A DNA stretch of 64,000 nucleotides from assembly GCA_028103285.1 (NCBI GenBank), contig JAOHNF010000001.1, forward strand, positions 1 to 64,000, written 5' to 3'. Of the stretch, positions 23,526 through 33,121 are shown one piece after another (positions within the stretch are counted from its first letter, which is position 1; each line of letters opens with the position of its first letter). The notes beneath the pieces were generated by a model that worked only from the letters and a program-made list of their open reading frames with translations, was not told the origin of the DNA and did not search any database. The position numbers and the translations under genes were made by a program. Source of the stretch: Candidatus Pelagibacter sp. GTDB lineage: Bacteria > Pseudomonadota > Alphaproteobacteria > Pelagibacterales > Pelagibacteraceae.

Positions 23526-24738
23526 CTTTTCTTTTGTTTCTCTCTACATCTAATAATTTCGTTAAAGCATCAACCATAACATCTGAAGCTTTAAATATTT
23601 CATTTGATTGGAATTCGTAAGTCATATTTTTTTCAGGATTTGTTTTATCTTCAATAATGATTCCTTCATCGGGAGAATTATTTTTTATATAGATTAAAAT
23701 TAACCATTCCTCTTCAGGGCTATCATCCCATTTGATATAAATCTCTCCAGTTTCAAATCTTTTATCAAGACATCTAAGAATGCTTAAATATTTAGGTATG
23801 TATCGCTTGTTTAATTGAAATGTTAAACTATGTGCTGAACGGAAAAAACTTTCTAACGCATATTCAATCTTTTGACGTTCTTCACTATAAATTCTTTCTT
23901 TTTCTAATAAAGTTGCTTTGTCATCTGTATCATCAATTGCTATGCCGAGACTCGCAACTCTTTCCCTAATAGCTTCATTAATTTTCTGCTCTCTGAGTAA
24001 TTTGTATTTTTCTTTAATTTTATCAATTCGTTGTTGAACTTCTTCATAAGACTCTCTTTGTTGGCTTAGAACATATTTTTCAAGACTTTTAATCTCTAAT
24101 TCTTCTCTTTTTCTAAACTGATCTATTTTTTTCTCTAATCTAATTTTTTCTAAAAAATTTCTTTGTTTTTCAGCTCTTTCTTTTCTTAATTCAGCTTGTT
24201 CTAATCTTATAAATTTTTGTAAATCTATTTTTCTTTCTCGCTCAAGCTTTTGTTCTTCTTTAAGTTCAGTTTTTTTTTCCTTTAAGGCAATCTCTCCTTC
24301 TTGAATTAATTTTCTTTGAGCTTCTTTTTTTTCATTTTCCATCTGCTTTATTTTTAGCAGTTTTTGTTTTTCTCTCTCTTCAATGATTACTTTTTTAATT
24401 CCTGAAACTTTATTTGAAATACCATTAAAAAAGTTTTGTAGAGATTGATCTAGATTAAAATTAAATCTTACTAAAAATTTAATTTTATCATTTAATCGTA
24501 AAATACTTAAAACAATTGCTCTTATTTTCTGATTTGATTTTTTTATCGATTTTATTTTTGTTATTTTTTTGACTTTGATTTTAAACTTACGTTTAGGTTT
24601 CTTAATTATTTTTTTTCGTTTTTTAAACTTAGACTTTTTATTAATAAATTTTCTTCTCTTATTTTTTAATTTTCGAGCAGGACGTTTTGGAGATTTTTTA
24701 GTCTTTTTTTTAAAAAATTTTTTTTTCTTTTTTTTCAT
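23518..24738 (-). CDS. Lysine-rich coiled-coil protein of unknown function
   Basis: This 406-residue protein has three parts. Residues 1-70 are extremely basic, mostly Lys with Arg, Phe and Pro, resembling a histone H1-like tail. About 110-290 is a long charged coiled coil (repeated Glu/Lys/Arg/Gln heptads). About 290-400 is a compact domain with WDDSPEEEWLILIYIKN. There is no signal peptide or membrane helix. A role in nucleic-acid binding or nucleoid organisation is inference from composition only. Confidence 0.65.
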   Translation of the reverse strand: MKKKKKKFFKKKTKKSPKRPARKLKNKRRKFINKKSKFKKRKKIIKKPKRKFKIKVKKITKIKSIKKSNQKIRAIVLSILRLNDKIKFLVRFNFNLDQSLQNFFNGISNKVSGIKKVIIEEREKQKLLKIKQMENEKKEAQRKLIQEGEIALKEKKTELKEEQKLERERKIDLQKFIRLEQAELRKERAEKQRNFLEKIRLEKKIDQFRKREELEIKSLEKYVLSQQRESYEEVQQRIDKIKEKYKLLREQKINEAIRERVASLGIAIDDTDDKATLLEKERIYSEERQKIEYALESFFRSAHSLTFQLNKRYIPKYLSILRCLDKRFETGEIYIKWDDSPEEEWLILIYIKNNSPDEGIIIEDKTNPEKNMTYEFQSNEIFKASDVMVDALTKLLDVERNKRKVN

Positions 24739-24764
24739 ACCTGCTATTATCTAAATAGCATTTT

Positions 24765-25970
24765 TTATGAATATATATAGTCTCTTGTGCGATGCGCTGA
24801 TTGAAAGTTCTTAACAATTTGTAATTGAAAAACAACTAGATCTCTATACCTGAAGGCGGCCGCACAGCTTGCCATATAGAATTCCCACATTTTAACAAAT
24901 TTTTCATCAAATAAATCCTTAACTTCATTTTTTTTATCTAGAAATCTCTCCAACCAACTTTCTAGAGTTTTATCGTAATGTCTAATAAGTGTTTCAGTAT
25001 CTGACACGATTAATCCTGTTTTTTCAATTGGTGATATGATTTGACTAAAAGAAGGACACGTTCCCCCAGGAAAGATATATTTGTTTATAAATTTATTTGG
25101 CGGTGATGGACTATCAACAACACCTATTGTGTGTAGCAAGAATAATCCGTCATTTTTTAGAAGCCTATTTATTGATTTAAAAAAAGTATTATAAAATTTC
25201 TTACCCACATGCTCAAACATTCCTACAGAATAAATTCTATCATAATGTCCTTTGGCTTCTCTGTAATCCATAAGCTCAAATTTTACCTGATTATCTAGAC
25301 CAAGTTGTTTTGCTTTTGTCTCACAATATTTAATTTGGTTTTTACTTAAAGATATACCAGTAACCTCACATTTTTTTTGTTTGGCAATTTCAAAAGCCAT
25401 TCCTCCCCATCCACAACCAACTTCTAAAATTTTTTGACCTTCTTTGATATCTAATTTTTTTACAATATGGTCAATTTTATTTTGCTGTGCTTCTTCTAAT
25501 GTTTTCGTATCTTCTTTCCAATAAGCACAGGAGTAAAGTCGATGTTCAGTATCTAAAAAAATATCGTAAAGTTTTTCTCCTCGTTCACCACCAATATCAT
25601 AGTGGTGCTCTATGTTTTTTTTTGCTTTGCTAGGAAAATTAAAATTAGTTAGATATCTATAAACTTGATAAATTCTATTTGTTATTGCACTAACCATAGA
25701 AACTTCGCCTCTTCTAAGATTTTTAATTAAATCCATTAAAAATTCTTTTAAAGAGGCGTTTTCAATTAAAATTTCGTTTCTCATATAGGCCTCAGGAAAT
25801 TCAAGCTCTGGGTCAACTAAAAGTTTCCACCTGAGATTTTCCTTTAAAAGCTTAAGTGTTATTGGTTTCTTTTTTCTAGGATTGCCGCAAATATATTTTT
25901 GACCTTTTGCGTCTATTAAAATAATTCCACCCTCTTTATATATTTTTGTAAATATTCTTGCTAAAATCAT
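24765..25970 (-). CDS. Cyclopropane-fatty-acyl-phospholipid synthase family methyltransferase
   Basis: This 401-residue SAM-dependent enzyme resembles CFA synthase. The family blocks EHHYDIGGERGEKLYDIFLD and YSCAYWKEDTKTLEEAQQNKI are followed by the SAM motif ILEVGCGWGGMAFEIAKQ, the YDRIYSVGMFEHVG block and FIFPGGTCPS. It would methylenate or methylate unsaturated acyl chains of membrane phospholipids. The N-terminal lipid-binding region (about 1-110) is present. It lies 3 bases after the DapA-family gene and may be co-transcribed with it. Confidence 0.88.
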   Translation of the reverse strand: MILARIFTKIYKEGGIILIDAKGQKYICGNPRKKKPITLKLLKENLRWKLLVDPELEFPEAYMRNEILIENASLKEFLMDLIKNLRRGEVSMVSAITNRIYQVYRYLTNFNFPSKAKKNIEHHYDIGGERGEKLYDIFLDTEHRLYSCAYWKEDTKTLEEAQQNKIDHIVKKLDIKEGQKILEVGCGWGGMAFEIAKQKKCEVTGISLSKNQIKYCETKAKQLGLDNQVKFELMDYREAKGHYDRIYSVGMFEHVGKKFYNTFFKSINRLLKNDGLFLLHTIGVVDSPSPPNKFINKYIFPGGTCPSFSQIISPIEKTGLIVSDTETLIRHYDKTLESWLERFLDKKNEVKDLFDEKFVKMWEFYMASCAAAFRYRDLVVFQLQIVKNFQSAHRTRDYIYS

Positions 25971-25973
25971 ATG

Positions 25974-26858
25974 TTAAGCTGCCAAATTTTTTTCAAAAGT
26001 AAAATTAAGAGTATTTAATTTATCAACCAACTCTTTTTGTTTTGCTTGAGATAATAATATTAAAGGTGGCAAGATATTTTTAAATTTTTCATCTCCGTTA
26101 GCTAGGAAACTATGCAAGGCAGATATGAGATTATATTGATCAAATGTCTCCCTAACGTTTATTAATTGATTATTTTTTGTTTGTGTCTTTTTATTTTCAA
26201 AATCATCAAAAACTTTTCTAGCTAAAGAGTGAGTTACATTTGTTACGGCAGAAATACAACCAGAACATCCTAGCTCTAATCCTTTCAAGAGTTTTGCTTC
26301 TGATCCTGGAAAGATTAAAAAATTAGGTAGTTTTAAATTTTCAAATAAATTATATGATGAGTCTTTACATCCAATAATATTATCAGGAAATGTTTTCACA
26401 AGCTTCGTAACAGCTTCAACTGAGAACTTATAGTCACTTAATTTTTCAAAGTTGTATAATATTATTTTAATTTTAGGTAACGAACTTATTAATTTTGCAT
26501 AAAACTCAAAAACTCCCGCATCTGTATTTCCTTTATAGTAAGCTGGAGGCATAATAAGAAAATCTTTAAATTCATATTCCATTGCATATCTCACTAAATC
26601 TATATTTTCGTTGAGTGAATTATTTCCTGTTCCTATAAAAAATTGTTTCCTTAGCTTGTGGCTAGCTATCTTTGCTATAAGTTCTTTTTTTTCAGAAGTT
26701 GATATAAGTTGACTTTGGCCTGTTGAACCAAAAAAGAAAACTCCGTGTAAACCATTTTTTATAGCGTTACTAGCATGAGTTATTGTTGCTTCTATATTCA
26801 AGTTGCCGTTTGCATTAATAACGCTTAAACCTGCAGCATATACTCCTTTTTTAATCAT
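25974..26858 (-). CDS. Dihydrodipicolinate synthase/N-acetylneuraminate lyase family protein
   Basis: This 294-residue class I aldolase TIM barrel has Schiff-base Lys165 (IIGCKDSS) and catalytic Tyr135 (ILYNFEKLS). The pyruvate-carboxylate loop reads GSTGQSQ (44-50), where DapA has GTTGE, so it is probably not the lysine-pathway enzyme. 2-keto-3-deoxy sugar-acid aldolase or a related pyruvate-dependent activity is more likely. It is divergent from the GT9 gene, with a 47-base AT-rich promoter region between them. Confidence 0.8.
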   Translation of the reverse strand: MIKKGVYAAGLSVINANGNLNIEATITHASNAIKNGLHGVFFFGSTGQSQLISTSEKKELIAKIASHKLRKQFFIGTGNNSLNENIDLVRYAMEYEFKDFLIMPPAYYKGNTDAGVFEFYAKLISSLPKIKIILYNFEKLSDYKFSVEAVTKLVKTFPDNIIGCKDSSYNLFENLKLPNFLIFPGSEAKLLKGLELGCSGCISAVTNVTHSLARKVFDDFENKKTQTKNNQLINVRETFDQYNLISALHSFLANGDEKFKNILPPLILLSQAKQKELVDKLNTLNFTFEKNLAA

Positions 26859-26905
26859 AATCTTACCTAATTTATTTTGTCTAAGTTATATTAATAAAAA
26901 TAAAA

Positions 26906-27862
26906 ATGAAAGTTTTAGTAATACAACCAAAAGTAGGAATGGGAGATATGGTTATTTATTTACCATATATTCATACCATTTCTAAAAAATATCAAACTCC
27001 CGTATCAATTTTAGTAAAGGAAAATTCGCGTGCAAATCAATTACTTGCTGACGACAAGCATATTAACGAAATAATTATTTTAGATAGAACTAAAAATGCC
27101 AATGGAACGCACGATGGTTTATCTGGGTTTTTTATATTGAGTAAAGAACTTAGACGTCGTCAATTCGATAAAGTTTTTATTTATAATGGATCTTTAAGAT
27201 ATTTATTAATTTCTAAACTTGCAGGAATTAAAAGCATTTCTCAATATCCTTTATTTAGAAAAAAAGATAATATTGTTACATCAGCTAAAATTTTTACAGA
27301 AGGTGAGTTAAATGTTATAGTGTCTACTCAGCCTGAATTACAGATTGATAACGAAAAAAGTAAAAAAATTCAAAATGACTTATCTAAAAACACAAAACAT
27401 ATTTGCCTAGGTATTTCTGCTAGCGGACCTACAAAGCGATGGCAAATCAAAAATTTTATCGAATTGTGCGTGCAAATTAATAAAAAAACTCCATCTAAAT
27501 TCTACTTAGCGGCTGGCCAAAATGATGAAGATTTAATTAAAGAAATTTTAAATACTAAAATAGGTAAAAATTGTATTTCTTTTAAAGATTTAAAAATTAA
27601 CGAAACGCTTCCTATTATTAAAAACTGTGATCTTTATATTGGAAATGATACTGGCTGGCTGCACATTGCATCCGCATTAGGCATTAAATGTGTAGCTTTA
27701 TTCATGGATAGCCCTGTTCAGGCTTATGGTAAATACTCTAACAATATCAATATTATTGTTCCAGAGGGAGAAACTGAAGAAACAACTACTCATGATACTT
27801 TGGGAGCTGAAAAAATATCTTTTGAAAAAGTCTTTAATAAATCAATTGAATTATTAAATTAA
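26906..27862 (+). CDS. Glycosyltransferase family 9 (heptosyltransferase-like)
   Basis: This 318-residue GT-B fold protein begins with MKVLVIQPKVGMGDMVIYLP, the usual GT9 start (GxGDxxxxxP). The C-terminal nucleotide-sugar site contains LYIGNDTGWLHIASALG. SASGPTKRWQIKNFIEL corresponds to the GASxxxKRWP block. GT9 enzymes add heptose or related sugars to lipopolysaccharide core at the cytoplasmic face. No other LPS gene is adjacent. It overlaps the convergent J-domain gene by 4 bases. Confidence 0.85.
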   Translation: MKVLVIQPKVGMGDMVIYLPYIHTISKKYQTPVSILVKENSRANQLLADDKHINEIIILDRTKNANGTHDGLSGFFILSKELRRRQFDKVFIYNGSLRYLLISKLAGIKSISQYPLFRKKDNIVTSAKIFTEGELNVIVSTQPELQIDNEKSKKIQNDLSKNTKHICLGISASGPTKRWQIKNFIELCVQINKKTPSKFYLAAGQNDEDLIKEILNTKIGKNCISFKDLKINETLPIIKNCDLYIGNDTGWLHIASALGIKCVALFMDSPVQAYGKYSNNINIIVPEGETEETTTHDTLGAEKISFEKVFNKSIELLN

Positions 27863-28368
27863 GAAAAATCTGATTTTAAAATTTTTTCTTTAGCCTCATT
27901 AACCAATTGACTTAATCTTTCTGTTTTTACATCTCTATTCATATCGGGATGTATTTTTTTTTGTAATTGATTTACTGCCTTTAAAACTTCTTCCTCAGAA
28001 CAACCTTTTTTTAATCCTAACAGTTTATATGCCTCATCAATTGAAATATTTGATGAACCTTGGGTTTTTCCAAAATTTCCTTGCGAGAATCTACCTGAGT
28101 TTTTTAAATATTGGATCAATCTCCACAACTGGAGCACTTGAAGAGCGGTTAAACCTTTAATTTTCAATCCACTTAAAATAACAAACAAAAATGGTAGGGA
28201 GAAAATATATTTACCCCCTATAGTAAGCATTACAGCTAGTATAAGTGATAGGTAAACCGTGAATTTTTTTATATTTGTCAAAATTTTTTTAGAGCTTGCA
28301 CGCGCAAACCAATTTAAAAATAAATAAACAATGACAAAAATGATAATTCCTAATAAGAACAAATTCAT
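27859..28368 (-). CDS. Membrane-anchored J-domain protein
   Basis: This 169-residue protein has hydrophobic segments at about 2-18 and 38-75, then a C-terminal J domain (about 108-169) with the catalytic HPD motif in KKIHPDMNRD. It is a J-domain co-chaperone that would stimulate DnaK ATPase at the inner membrane, similar to short TIM14/DjlC-like proteins of alphaproteobacteria. A 13-base gap separates it from the divergent S9 peptidase gene. Confidence 0.82.
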   Translation of the reverse strand: MNLFLLGIIIFVIVYLFLNWFARASSKKILTNIKKFTVYLSLILAVMLTIGGKYIFSLPFLFVILSGLKIKGLTALQVLQLWRLIQYLKNSGRFSQGNFGKTQGSSNISIDEAYKLLGLKKGCSEEEVLKAVNQLQKKIHPDMNRDVKTERLSQLVNEAKEKILKSDFS

Positions 28369-28381
28369 ATAATTTCCTACA

Positions 28382-30466
28382 ATGAATATACCAGAACTAA
28401 AAAAAATAAAGAGTGAGAAAAAGTATCACGATATTATCGTAAATGATGAGTATGCTTGGGTAGATCAGCCCGATATTCTTGAAGTTTTAAAAGACGCAAA
28501 TAAACTAAACCCTGAGGTAAAGGACTATATTAAGGCAAATAACAATATAACCGATGAATATTTTAAGGATACAAAAGATCTTCAAAAAAGTTTATTTACA
28601 GAAATAAAATCTAAAATAAAATTAGACGACACCTCCTTAAAATTTAAAGATAAAAAATATTATTATTGGTCCAAAACAGAAAAAAAAGGAAATTACGGAA
28701 AGAATATCAGAAAATTAATTGATGGTTCAAAACCAGAGGAAATTTATTTTGATGGAGATGTTGAAAAAGAGAATTATGGATCAGAATACTTTGGCATCGG
28801 ATCAGTAAGTATATCTCATTGTGATACTTATATGGCTTACTCATTAGATCTAAAAGGTTCAGAATATTACACGATCTATTTAAGAGACTTAGATTCTAAT
28901 AAAAATGAAAGAGATACTATTGAAAACACTAGTGGTGGGATCACTTGGTCACTAGACAGTAAAAGTTTTTTTTACGCAAAGTTAGATAAATTTCATAGAC
29001 CAAGACAAATATTTAAACATATTCTGGGAACTACAGCAGAAGAAGATAAGCTCATCTTCATGGAAAAAGATGAAACTTTTACTTGCTCGATTAGCCTTTC
29101 TTCAGATGAAAAATTCTTTATTATTTCGACATCTGATCATATTACTACTGAAGAATATTTCTTTTCTTCTGGTATAAATGAAATTAAACCAGTTTTGTTT
29201 CAAAAAAGAGTAAAAGATGTTCGATATTCAATCGACTCATGGAAAGGATTCTTTTATGTTCACACTAACGAAGACGCCAGAGATTATAAAATTTTAAAGT
29301 GCAAGGTTGACCAGTTGGACAAATTAGAAATTTTTATACCTGCTAAAAAAGAAACAGTGATTGGTGGATTAGATTTTCTTGATGAATATATTTTAAGAGG
29401 TGAAAAATCTGACGCTATTCCTAAATTATATGTAAGAAATATTAAAACAAATCAAGAAGAAGAGATAAAAATTTCAGATGAAGCTATAGGTGTTCCTGGG
29501 GCTTCTTTAATGCAAAAAGATACGAACACAACAAAAATTAGAGTTGGTTGGGAAAGTATGGCTACGCCAGGAAAAATTTATGAATACGATATTGTAACTA
29601 AAGAAAAAAAACTAGTTAAAGAAACTGAAATTCCATCAGGACATGACCCAAATAAATATGTTGTCGAACGAGTTAAAGCTGAATCTCATGACGGAAGAAT
29701 GATACCTATTAGTTTAGTAAGATTAAAAAAATCTAAACAAGATGGAAAATCTAAAATTTTACTTTATGCTTATGGAGCTTATAAACACAGTGTTTCTCCA
29801 TCTTTTAGTGCTTCAAGATTTTGTTTAGTTGACCGAGGAATTACCTTTGCAATTGCTCATATTCGAGGTGGTGGTGATCTTGGGGATGTGTGGCACGAAG
29901 AAGGTAAAAAAAAATTAAAAAAAAATACTTTCCTAGATTATATCGCCTGCGCGAATCATTTAATTGAGCAACGTTACACTTATAAAGGTGGCATTTGTTT
30001 TTATGGAGGTTCAGCGGGAGGTCTTACTGGTGGCGCGGTAGCAAACATGGCTCCAAATTTATTTTTTTCAATGCTACTTCTCGTTCCATTTGTTGATACG
30101 ATGACAACAATGCTTAATGAAAAGTTACCCTTAACACCTGCAGAATGGGAATTATGGGGCAATCCTATAAAAAATAAAGATTATTTTAAATATATTCTTT
30201 CCTATGCACCATATAATAATATTGAAAAAAAAGATTATCCTTCCATGCTTATTACAACCTCATTGTTTGATAATCGTGTTCTTTATTCAGAACCTGTAAA
30301 ATATATTGCTAAACTTAGGGACATCAAAACTGATACCAATGCTCAACTATTAAAATGTAAAATGGAGGCCGCAGGTCACGGTGGTATGAGCGGTAGGGAT
30401 AATGCTATTACGGAATTAGCCGAGGAATATTCATTTATTTTAAAGACGGCAAAAATTTTAGACTAG
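28382..30466 (+). CDS. Prolyl oligopeptidase family serine peptidase (S9A, oligopeptidase B-like)
   Basis: This 694-residue protein has an N-terminal seven-bladed propeller (about 60-410) and a C-terminal alpha/beta hydrolase. The catalytic triad is Ser544 (YGGSAGG), Asp630 (SLFDNRVLY) and His666 (AAGHGGMSGR). IAHIRGGGDLGDVWHEEGKK is a typical S9A block. It cleaves short peptides after basic residues (oligopeptidase B) or proline; the subgroup motifs favour oligopeptidase B. No signal peptide is seen, so it is cytosolic and likely recycles peptides. Confidence 0.9.
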   Translation: MNIPELKKIKSEKKYHDIIVNDEYAWVDQPDILEVLKDANKLNPEVKDYIKANNNITDEYFKDTKDLQKSLFTEIKSKIKLDDTSLKFKDKKYYYWSKTEKKGNYGKNIRKLIDGSKPEEIYFDGDVEKENYGSEYFGIGSVSISHCDTYMAYSLDLKGSEYYTIYLRDLDSNKNERDTIENTSGGITWSLDSKSFFYAKLDKFHRPRQIFKHILGTTAEEDKLIFMEKDETFTCSISLSSDEKFFIISTSDHITTEEYFFSSGINEIKPVLFQKRVKDVRYSIDSWKGFFYVHTNEDARDYKILKCKVDQLDKLEIFIPAKKETVIGGLDFLDEYILRGEKSDAIPKLYVRNIKTNQEEEIKISDEAIGVPGASLMQKDTNTTKIRVGWESMATPGKIYEYDIVTKEKKLVKETEIPSGHDPNKYVVERVKAESHDGRMIPISLVRLKKSKQDGKSKILLYAYGAYKHSVSPSFSASRFCLVDRGITFAIAHIRGGGDLGDVWHEEGKKKLKKNTFLDYIACANHLIEQRYTYKGGICFYGGSAGGLTGGAVANMAPNLFFSMLLLVPFVDTMTTMLNEKLPLTPAEWELWGNPIKNKDYFKYILSYAPYNNIEKKDYPSMLITTSLFDNRVLYSEPVKYIAKLRDIKTDTNAQLLKCKMEAAGHGGMSGRDNAITELAEEYSFILKTAKILD

Positions 30467-30472
30467 ACTTTG

Positions 30473-31393
30473 TCAAATATTATCAAAAAAATACTCTGCT
30501 AGATTTATTCCGGTAAGATCATAATAGGTTTTTAGACCTGTAGGACTAGTTACATTAATATCGCCTATTAATTTACCTTTAATGAAATCTATGCCCGCAA
30601 AATAAATATTTAAACTTTTAAGTTCGCTTGCAACAATTTTACTAATTTTCAACTCTTGATTTGTAATTAGTATTTTTTTAGCTGAAGCTCCTTTACTCAT
30701 ATTGGATAAAATACTACCTTTTTTTGGTAACCTTGAGATTGCCCCTTTAACTTTACCATTAATGATGAATATTCTTTTATCTCCTTTAGATATTTGCGGA
30801 ATGAATTTTTGAAACATCAAATGATGGTATTTCCTAATAAACTTTGAGATTTGTCTTTTATTAAATTTCTTTAATAACTTAACGTCATTGCCGCCGTAAC
30901 TTTCAATTGGTTTAATAACAACTTCTCTATTTTTACTAAAAAACTTCCTGATTTCTTCTAAATCTTCACTAATTAAAGTGGAGGGCATAAATTTAGTTAA
31001 ACGAAGAGAGAAAAGTTTTTCCGGAACTTCTCTCAGAGCTTTAGGGTTGTTGACAATTTTTAATTTTTTAACAATATGTTCCAAAATGAATGTTGTATTT
31101 ATATATTGTTGATTAAAGGGTGGTTCGTTTCTGATTAACAATAACTTTGCTTTAATTAAATTCAAGACACTCTTCTTAATGATTTTTATTGGTTTATTTG
31201 AGTCGTTCTTAAACTTTAATTTGGTGCATCTAGCTATTACTTTGCCGTTTATAAAACTTAAGTTTTTTGGTTCATAATAATAAATCTCATAATTTCTTTT
31301 TTGAGCTTCTAAGCCAAGAAAATAAGAAGTATCAGTTTTAATATTAATTTTTTTTAAGCTAGAACCCTGAATAGCTAAAATTTTCTTTTTCAT
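30473..31393 (-). CDS. gshB: Glutathione synthetase
   Basis: This 306-residue ATP-grasp ligase joins gamma-glutamylcysteine with glycine. The N-terminal KINIKTDTSYFLGLEAQKR matches the bacterial GshB block INxxTDSSxxLMLEAQ. VIKPIESYGGNDV and QKFIPQISKGDKRIFIINGK bind ATP, and DINVTSPTGL lies near the C-terminus. It overlaps the 3' end of gshA by 35 bases, so the two glutathione steps are coupled. Confidence 0.93.
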   Translation of the reverse strand: MKKKILAIQGSSLKKINIKTDTSYFLGLEAQKRNYEIYYYEPKNLSFINGKVIARCTKLKFKNDSNKPIKIIKKSVLNLIKAKLLLIRNEPPFNQQYINTTFILEHIVKKLKIVNNPKALREVPEKLFSLRLTKFMPSTLISEDLEEIRKFFSKNREVVIKPIESYGGNDVKLLKKFNKRQISKFIRKYHHLMFQKFIPQISKGDKRIFIINGKVKGAISRLPKKGSILSNMSKGASAKKILITNQELKISKIVASELKSLNIYFAGIDFIKGKLIGDINVTSPTGLKTYYDLTGINLAEYFFDNI

Positions 31394-32678
31394 TTTTAAA
31401 AAAATCTAAGTTTTGTGTTTTTTTATATTGATCAAGCAATAACTGAGCTCTGTTTCTTTTATTTTTAACAACATTTTGAACATGCTTTAAATAAATTGTT
31501 TCATCATTGCCTTTTGAATTTATTTTTTTTCTTTTTATTAAACCTTGATTGGCTAGCTTTAAGAATATTGCACCCCACTCATGTAATTTTTTTCCTTCGA
31601 GTTCTGTCTCAAGCCCTTTTTGAGGAGAATCTAAATATGCATTCATAACATTTTCTTGTTTCCATTTCATCGCAATTTCATATGCTTCATCAAGTGCGCC
31701 ATAAAATAAACCTGAAAAAAAAGCTGGGCCATCACACAAACATTGCCAGTCACAAGCATCGAGTGATCTAACTTCTATGTATTGCTTTAGCCTGACTTCT
31801 GTAAAAATGGTTGCAAGGTGTGTTTCAAAATCTTTTAAATTAGCTTCATCTTTAAGATTGGAAAAGTTTCCTAAAATAAAATCTTTAAAAGATTGACCGT
31901 TAGGTTCTATATAATTATCTCTAATGGCGAAAAGAATTGGATATTCAATTACGTAATCAAAATATTTTTCAAAAGTCATTTTTTCAAAAGCAATGGGCAT
32001 TATCCCACCTCGCGCTGTGTTTTGCCAAACTTTATTTCTATAGGAATAATAGCCCGTAGGTTTACCTGACTCAAAAGGCGAGTTTGAATATAGAGCTATA
32101 CTAAGCGGTGTTAAATAATTTCCTAATCTAAATATTTTTTCAAAATTACTTTCCGAAGTATAGTCATAATTTATTTGAATACCGCACGTCCTATACATCA
32201 TCTCTAAACTTTGTTTTCCTCCTTTAGGCATTTCCTTTTTCATAATTTTATATCTTTTTTTTGGACTTTCAGGTACATCACTTAAATTATTAAAAGGATC
32301 AAACCCAATCGAAACTGTGTTAATGTCTAAACCTTTACTTGCACTTTCAATTTCTTTTAAAAATTTAGAACTTTCATTACAAACTTGATGAATATTTTCC
32401 AGTGGAGCCCCTGACAATTCACATTGGAGACCTGGTTCAGTGGTAATTTGTTGGTTATCTCTTTGCATCCCAATGATATTTTCTTTTTCAAAAAGAGGTT
32501 GCCAACCATCATTTTTTAAATTTTCAAAAAGTTTTTTTAATATTTGATATGAAATTCTTTTTTTATTTTGCCCTTCAAATAAAAACCTTTCGTGTTCAAC
32601 TCCAATTTTAAGTTGATCTAGATCTTTAATTCCTTTTGAGAAGTACTCAATAAATTGAGATTTATTTTTAATGTCCAT
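31359..32678 (-). CDS. gshA: Glutamate-cysteine ligase (plant/alphaproteobacterial type)
   Basis: This 439-residue enzyme makes gamma-glutamylcysteine, the first step of glutathione synthesis. Blocks typical of the plant-like class are visible: KIGVEHERFLF, QQITTEPGLQCELSGAPLENIHQV, MYRTCGIQINYDY, SNSPFESGKPTGYYSYR and YIEVRSLDACDWQ. This class differs from E. coli GshA. It lies 3 bases downstream of a small lipoprotein gene and overlaps gshB. Confidence 0.93.
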   Translation of the reverse strand: MDIKNKSQFIEYFSKGIKDLDQLKIGVEHERFLFEGQNKKRISYQILKKLFENLKNDGWQPLFEKENIIGMQRDNQQITTEPGLQCELSGAPLENIHQVCNESSKFLKEIESASKGLDINTVSIGFDPFNNLSDVPESPKKRYKIMKKEMPKGGKQSLEMMYRTCGIQINYDYTSESNFEKIFRLGNYLTPLSIALYSNSPFESGKPTGYYSYRNKVWQNTARGGIMPIAFEKMTFEKYFDYVIEYPILFAIRDNYIEPNGQSFKDFILGNFSNLKDEANLKDFETHLATIFTEVRLKQYIEVRSLDACDWQCLCDGPAFFSGLFYGALDEAYEIAMKWKQENVMNAYLDSPQKGLETELEGKKLHEWGAIFLKLANQGLIKRKKINSKGNDETIYLKHVQNVVKNKRNRAQLLLDQYKKTQNLDFFKNEKENFSYSGF

Positions 32679-32681
32679 GCT

Positions 32682-32993
32682 TTAAAAACAGTTTTTACTG
32701 CTAAAGCCTACTATCATATTTTTGGGGTTTATCTCAAATTTTCTTTCACATTTAATTTTATATTTTTCTGCAATATAAATATAATTCCTATTTCTTGTCT
32801 TTAAAAACTCAACTTTATCCGGTTGACCAAAGAAACTCTTAAGATCACTCTCTGATTTATTAAGCCATTGACTTAATTCTTTTTTTTCTTGTTCAGTTGT
32901 TTTGTCTATTTTTGTGGTGACTGTCTGGCAGGCACTTAAGGCTAGTAAAGCTGTGATTAAAAAAAACAGTACTTTAATATTTCTCATAAACAT
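32682..32993 (-). CDS. Small lipoprotein (about 103 aa)
   Basis: A signal peptide with hydrophobic core FFLITALLALSAC ends in a lipobox (LSAC), with Cys at residue 21 of the longest frame; an ATG two codons later would also work. The mature part is charged, with NKSESDLKSFFGQPDKVEF, which resembles short outer-membrane lipoproteins of the SmpA/BamE-like type, and has two C-terminal cysteines. No firm family can be given. It is divergent from the purine permease. Confidence 0.68.
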   Translation of the reverse strand: MFMRNIKVLFFLITALLALSACQTVTTKIDKTTEQEKKELSQWLNKSESDLKSFFGQPDKVEFLKTRNRNYIYIAEKYKIKCERKFEINPKNMIVGFSSKNCF

Positions 32994-33087
32994 AAATTCA
33001 TTTTATACCTTAAACTTATAAACAGAAATATTGAGTGTAGGTTGTAAATTAAGCAAAAGGATATTTTTAATAAGATTTCTGATTAAA

Positions 33088-33114
33088 TATGGGTTATTCA
33101 CCCATAACGGGAGG
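33088..33114 (+). promoter_or_regulatory. Leader hairpin and strong ribosome binding site of the purine permease
   Basis: TATGGGT and ACCCATA form a perfect 7-bp stem around TATTC at 33088-33106. It is followed at once by a strong Shine-Dalgarno (GGGAGG, 33109-33114), 7 bases before ATG 33122. The pair decides the start: the upstream ATG at 33089 lies inside the stem. The hairpin could control access to the site; no known riboswitch class is recognised. Confidence 0.6.
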
Positions 33115-33121
33115 TTTTTCA

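Noticed and set aside
33089..33121. The upstream ATG for the purine permease.
   Set aside because: It lies inside a perfect hairpin, with the GGAGG ribosome site downstream of it; the protein domain begins at 33122.
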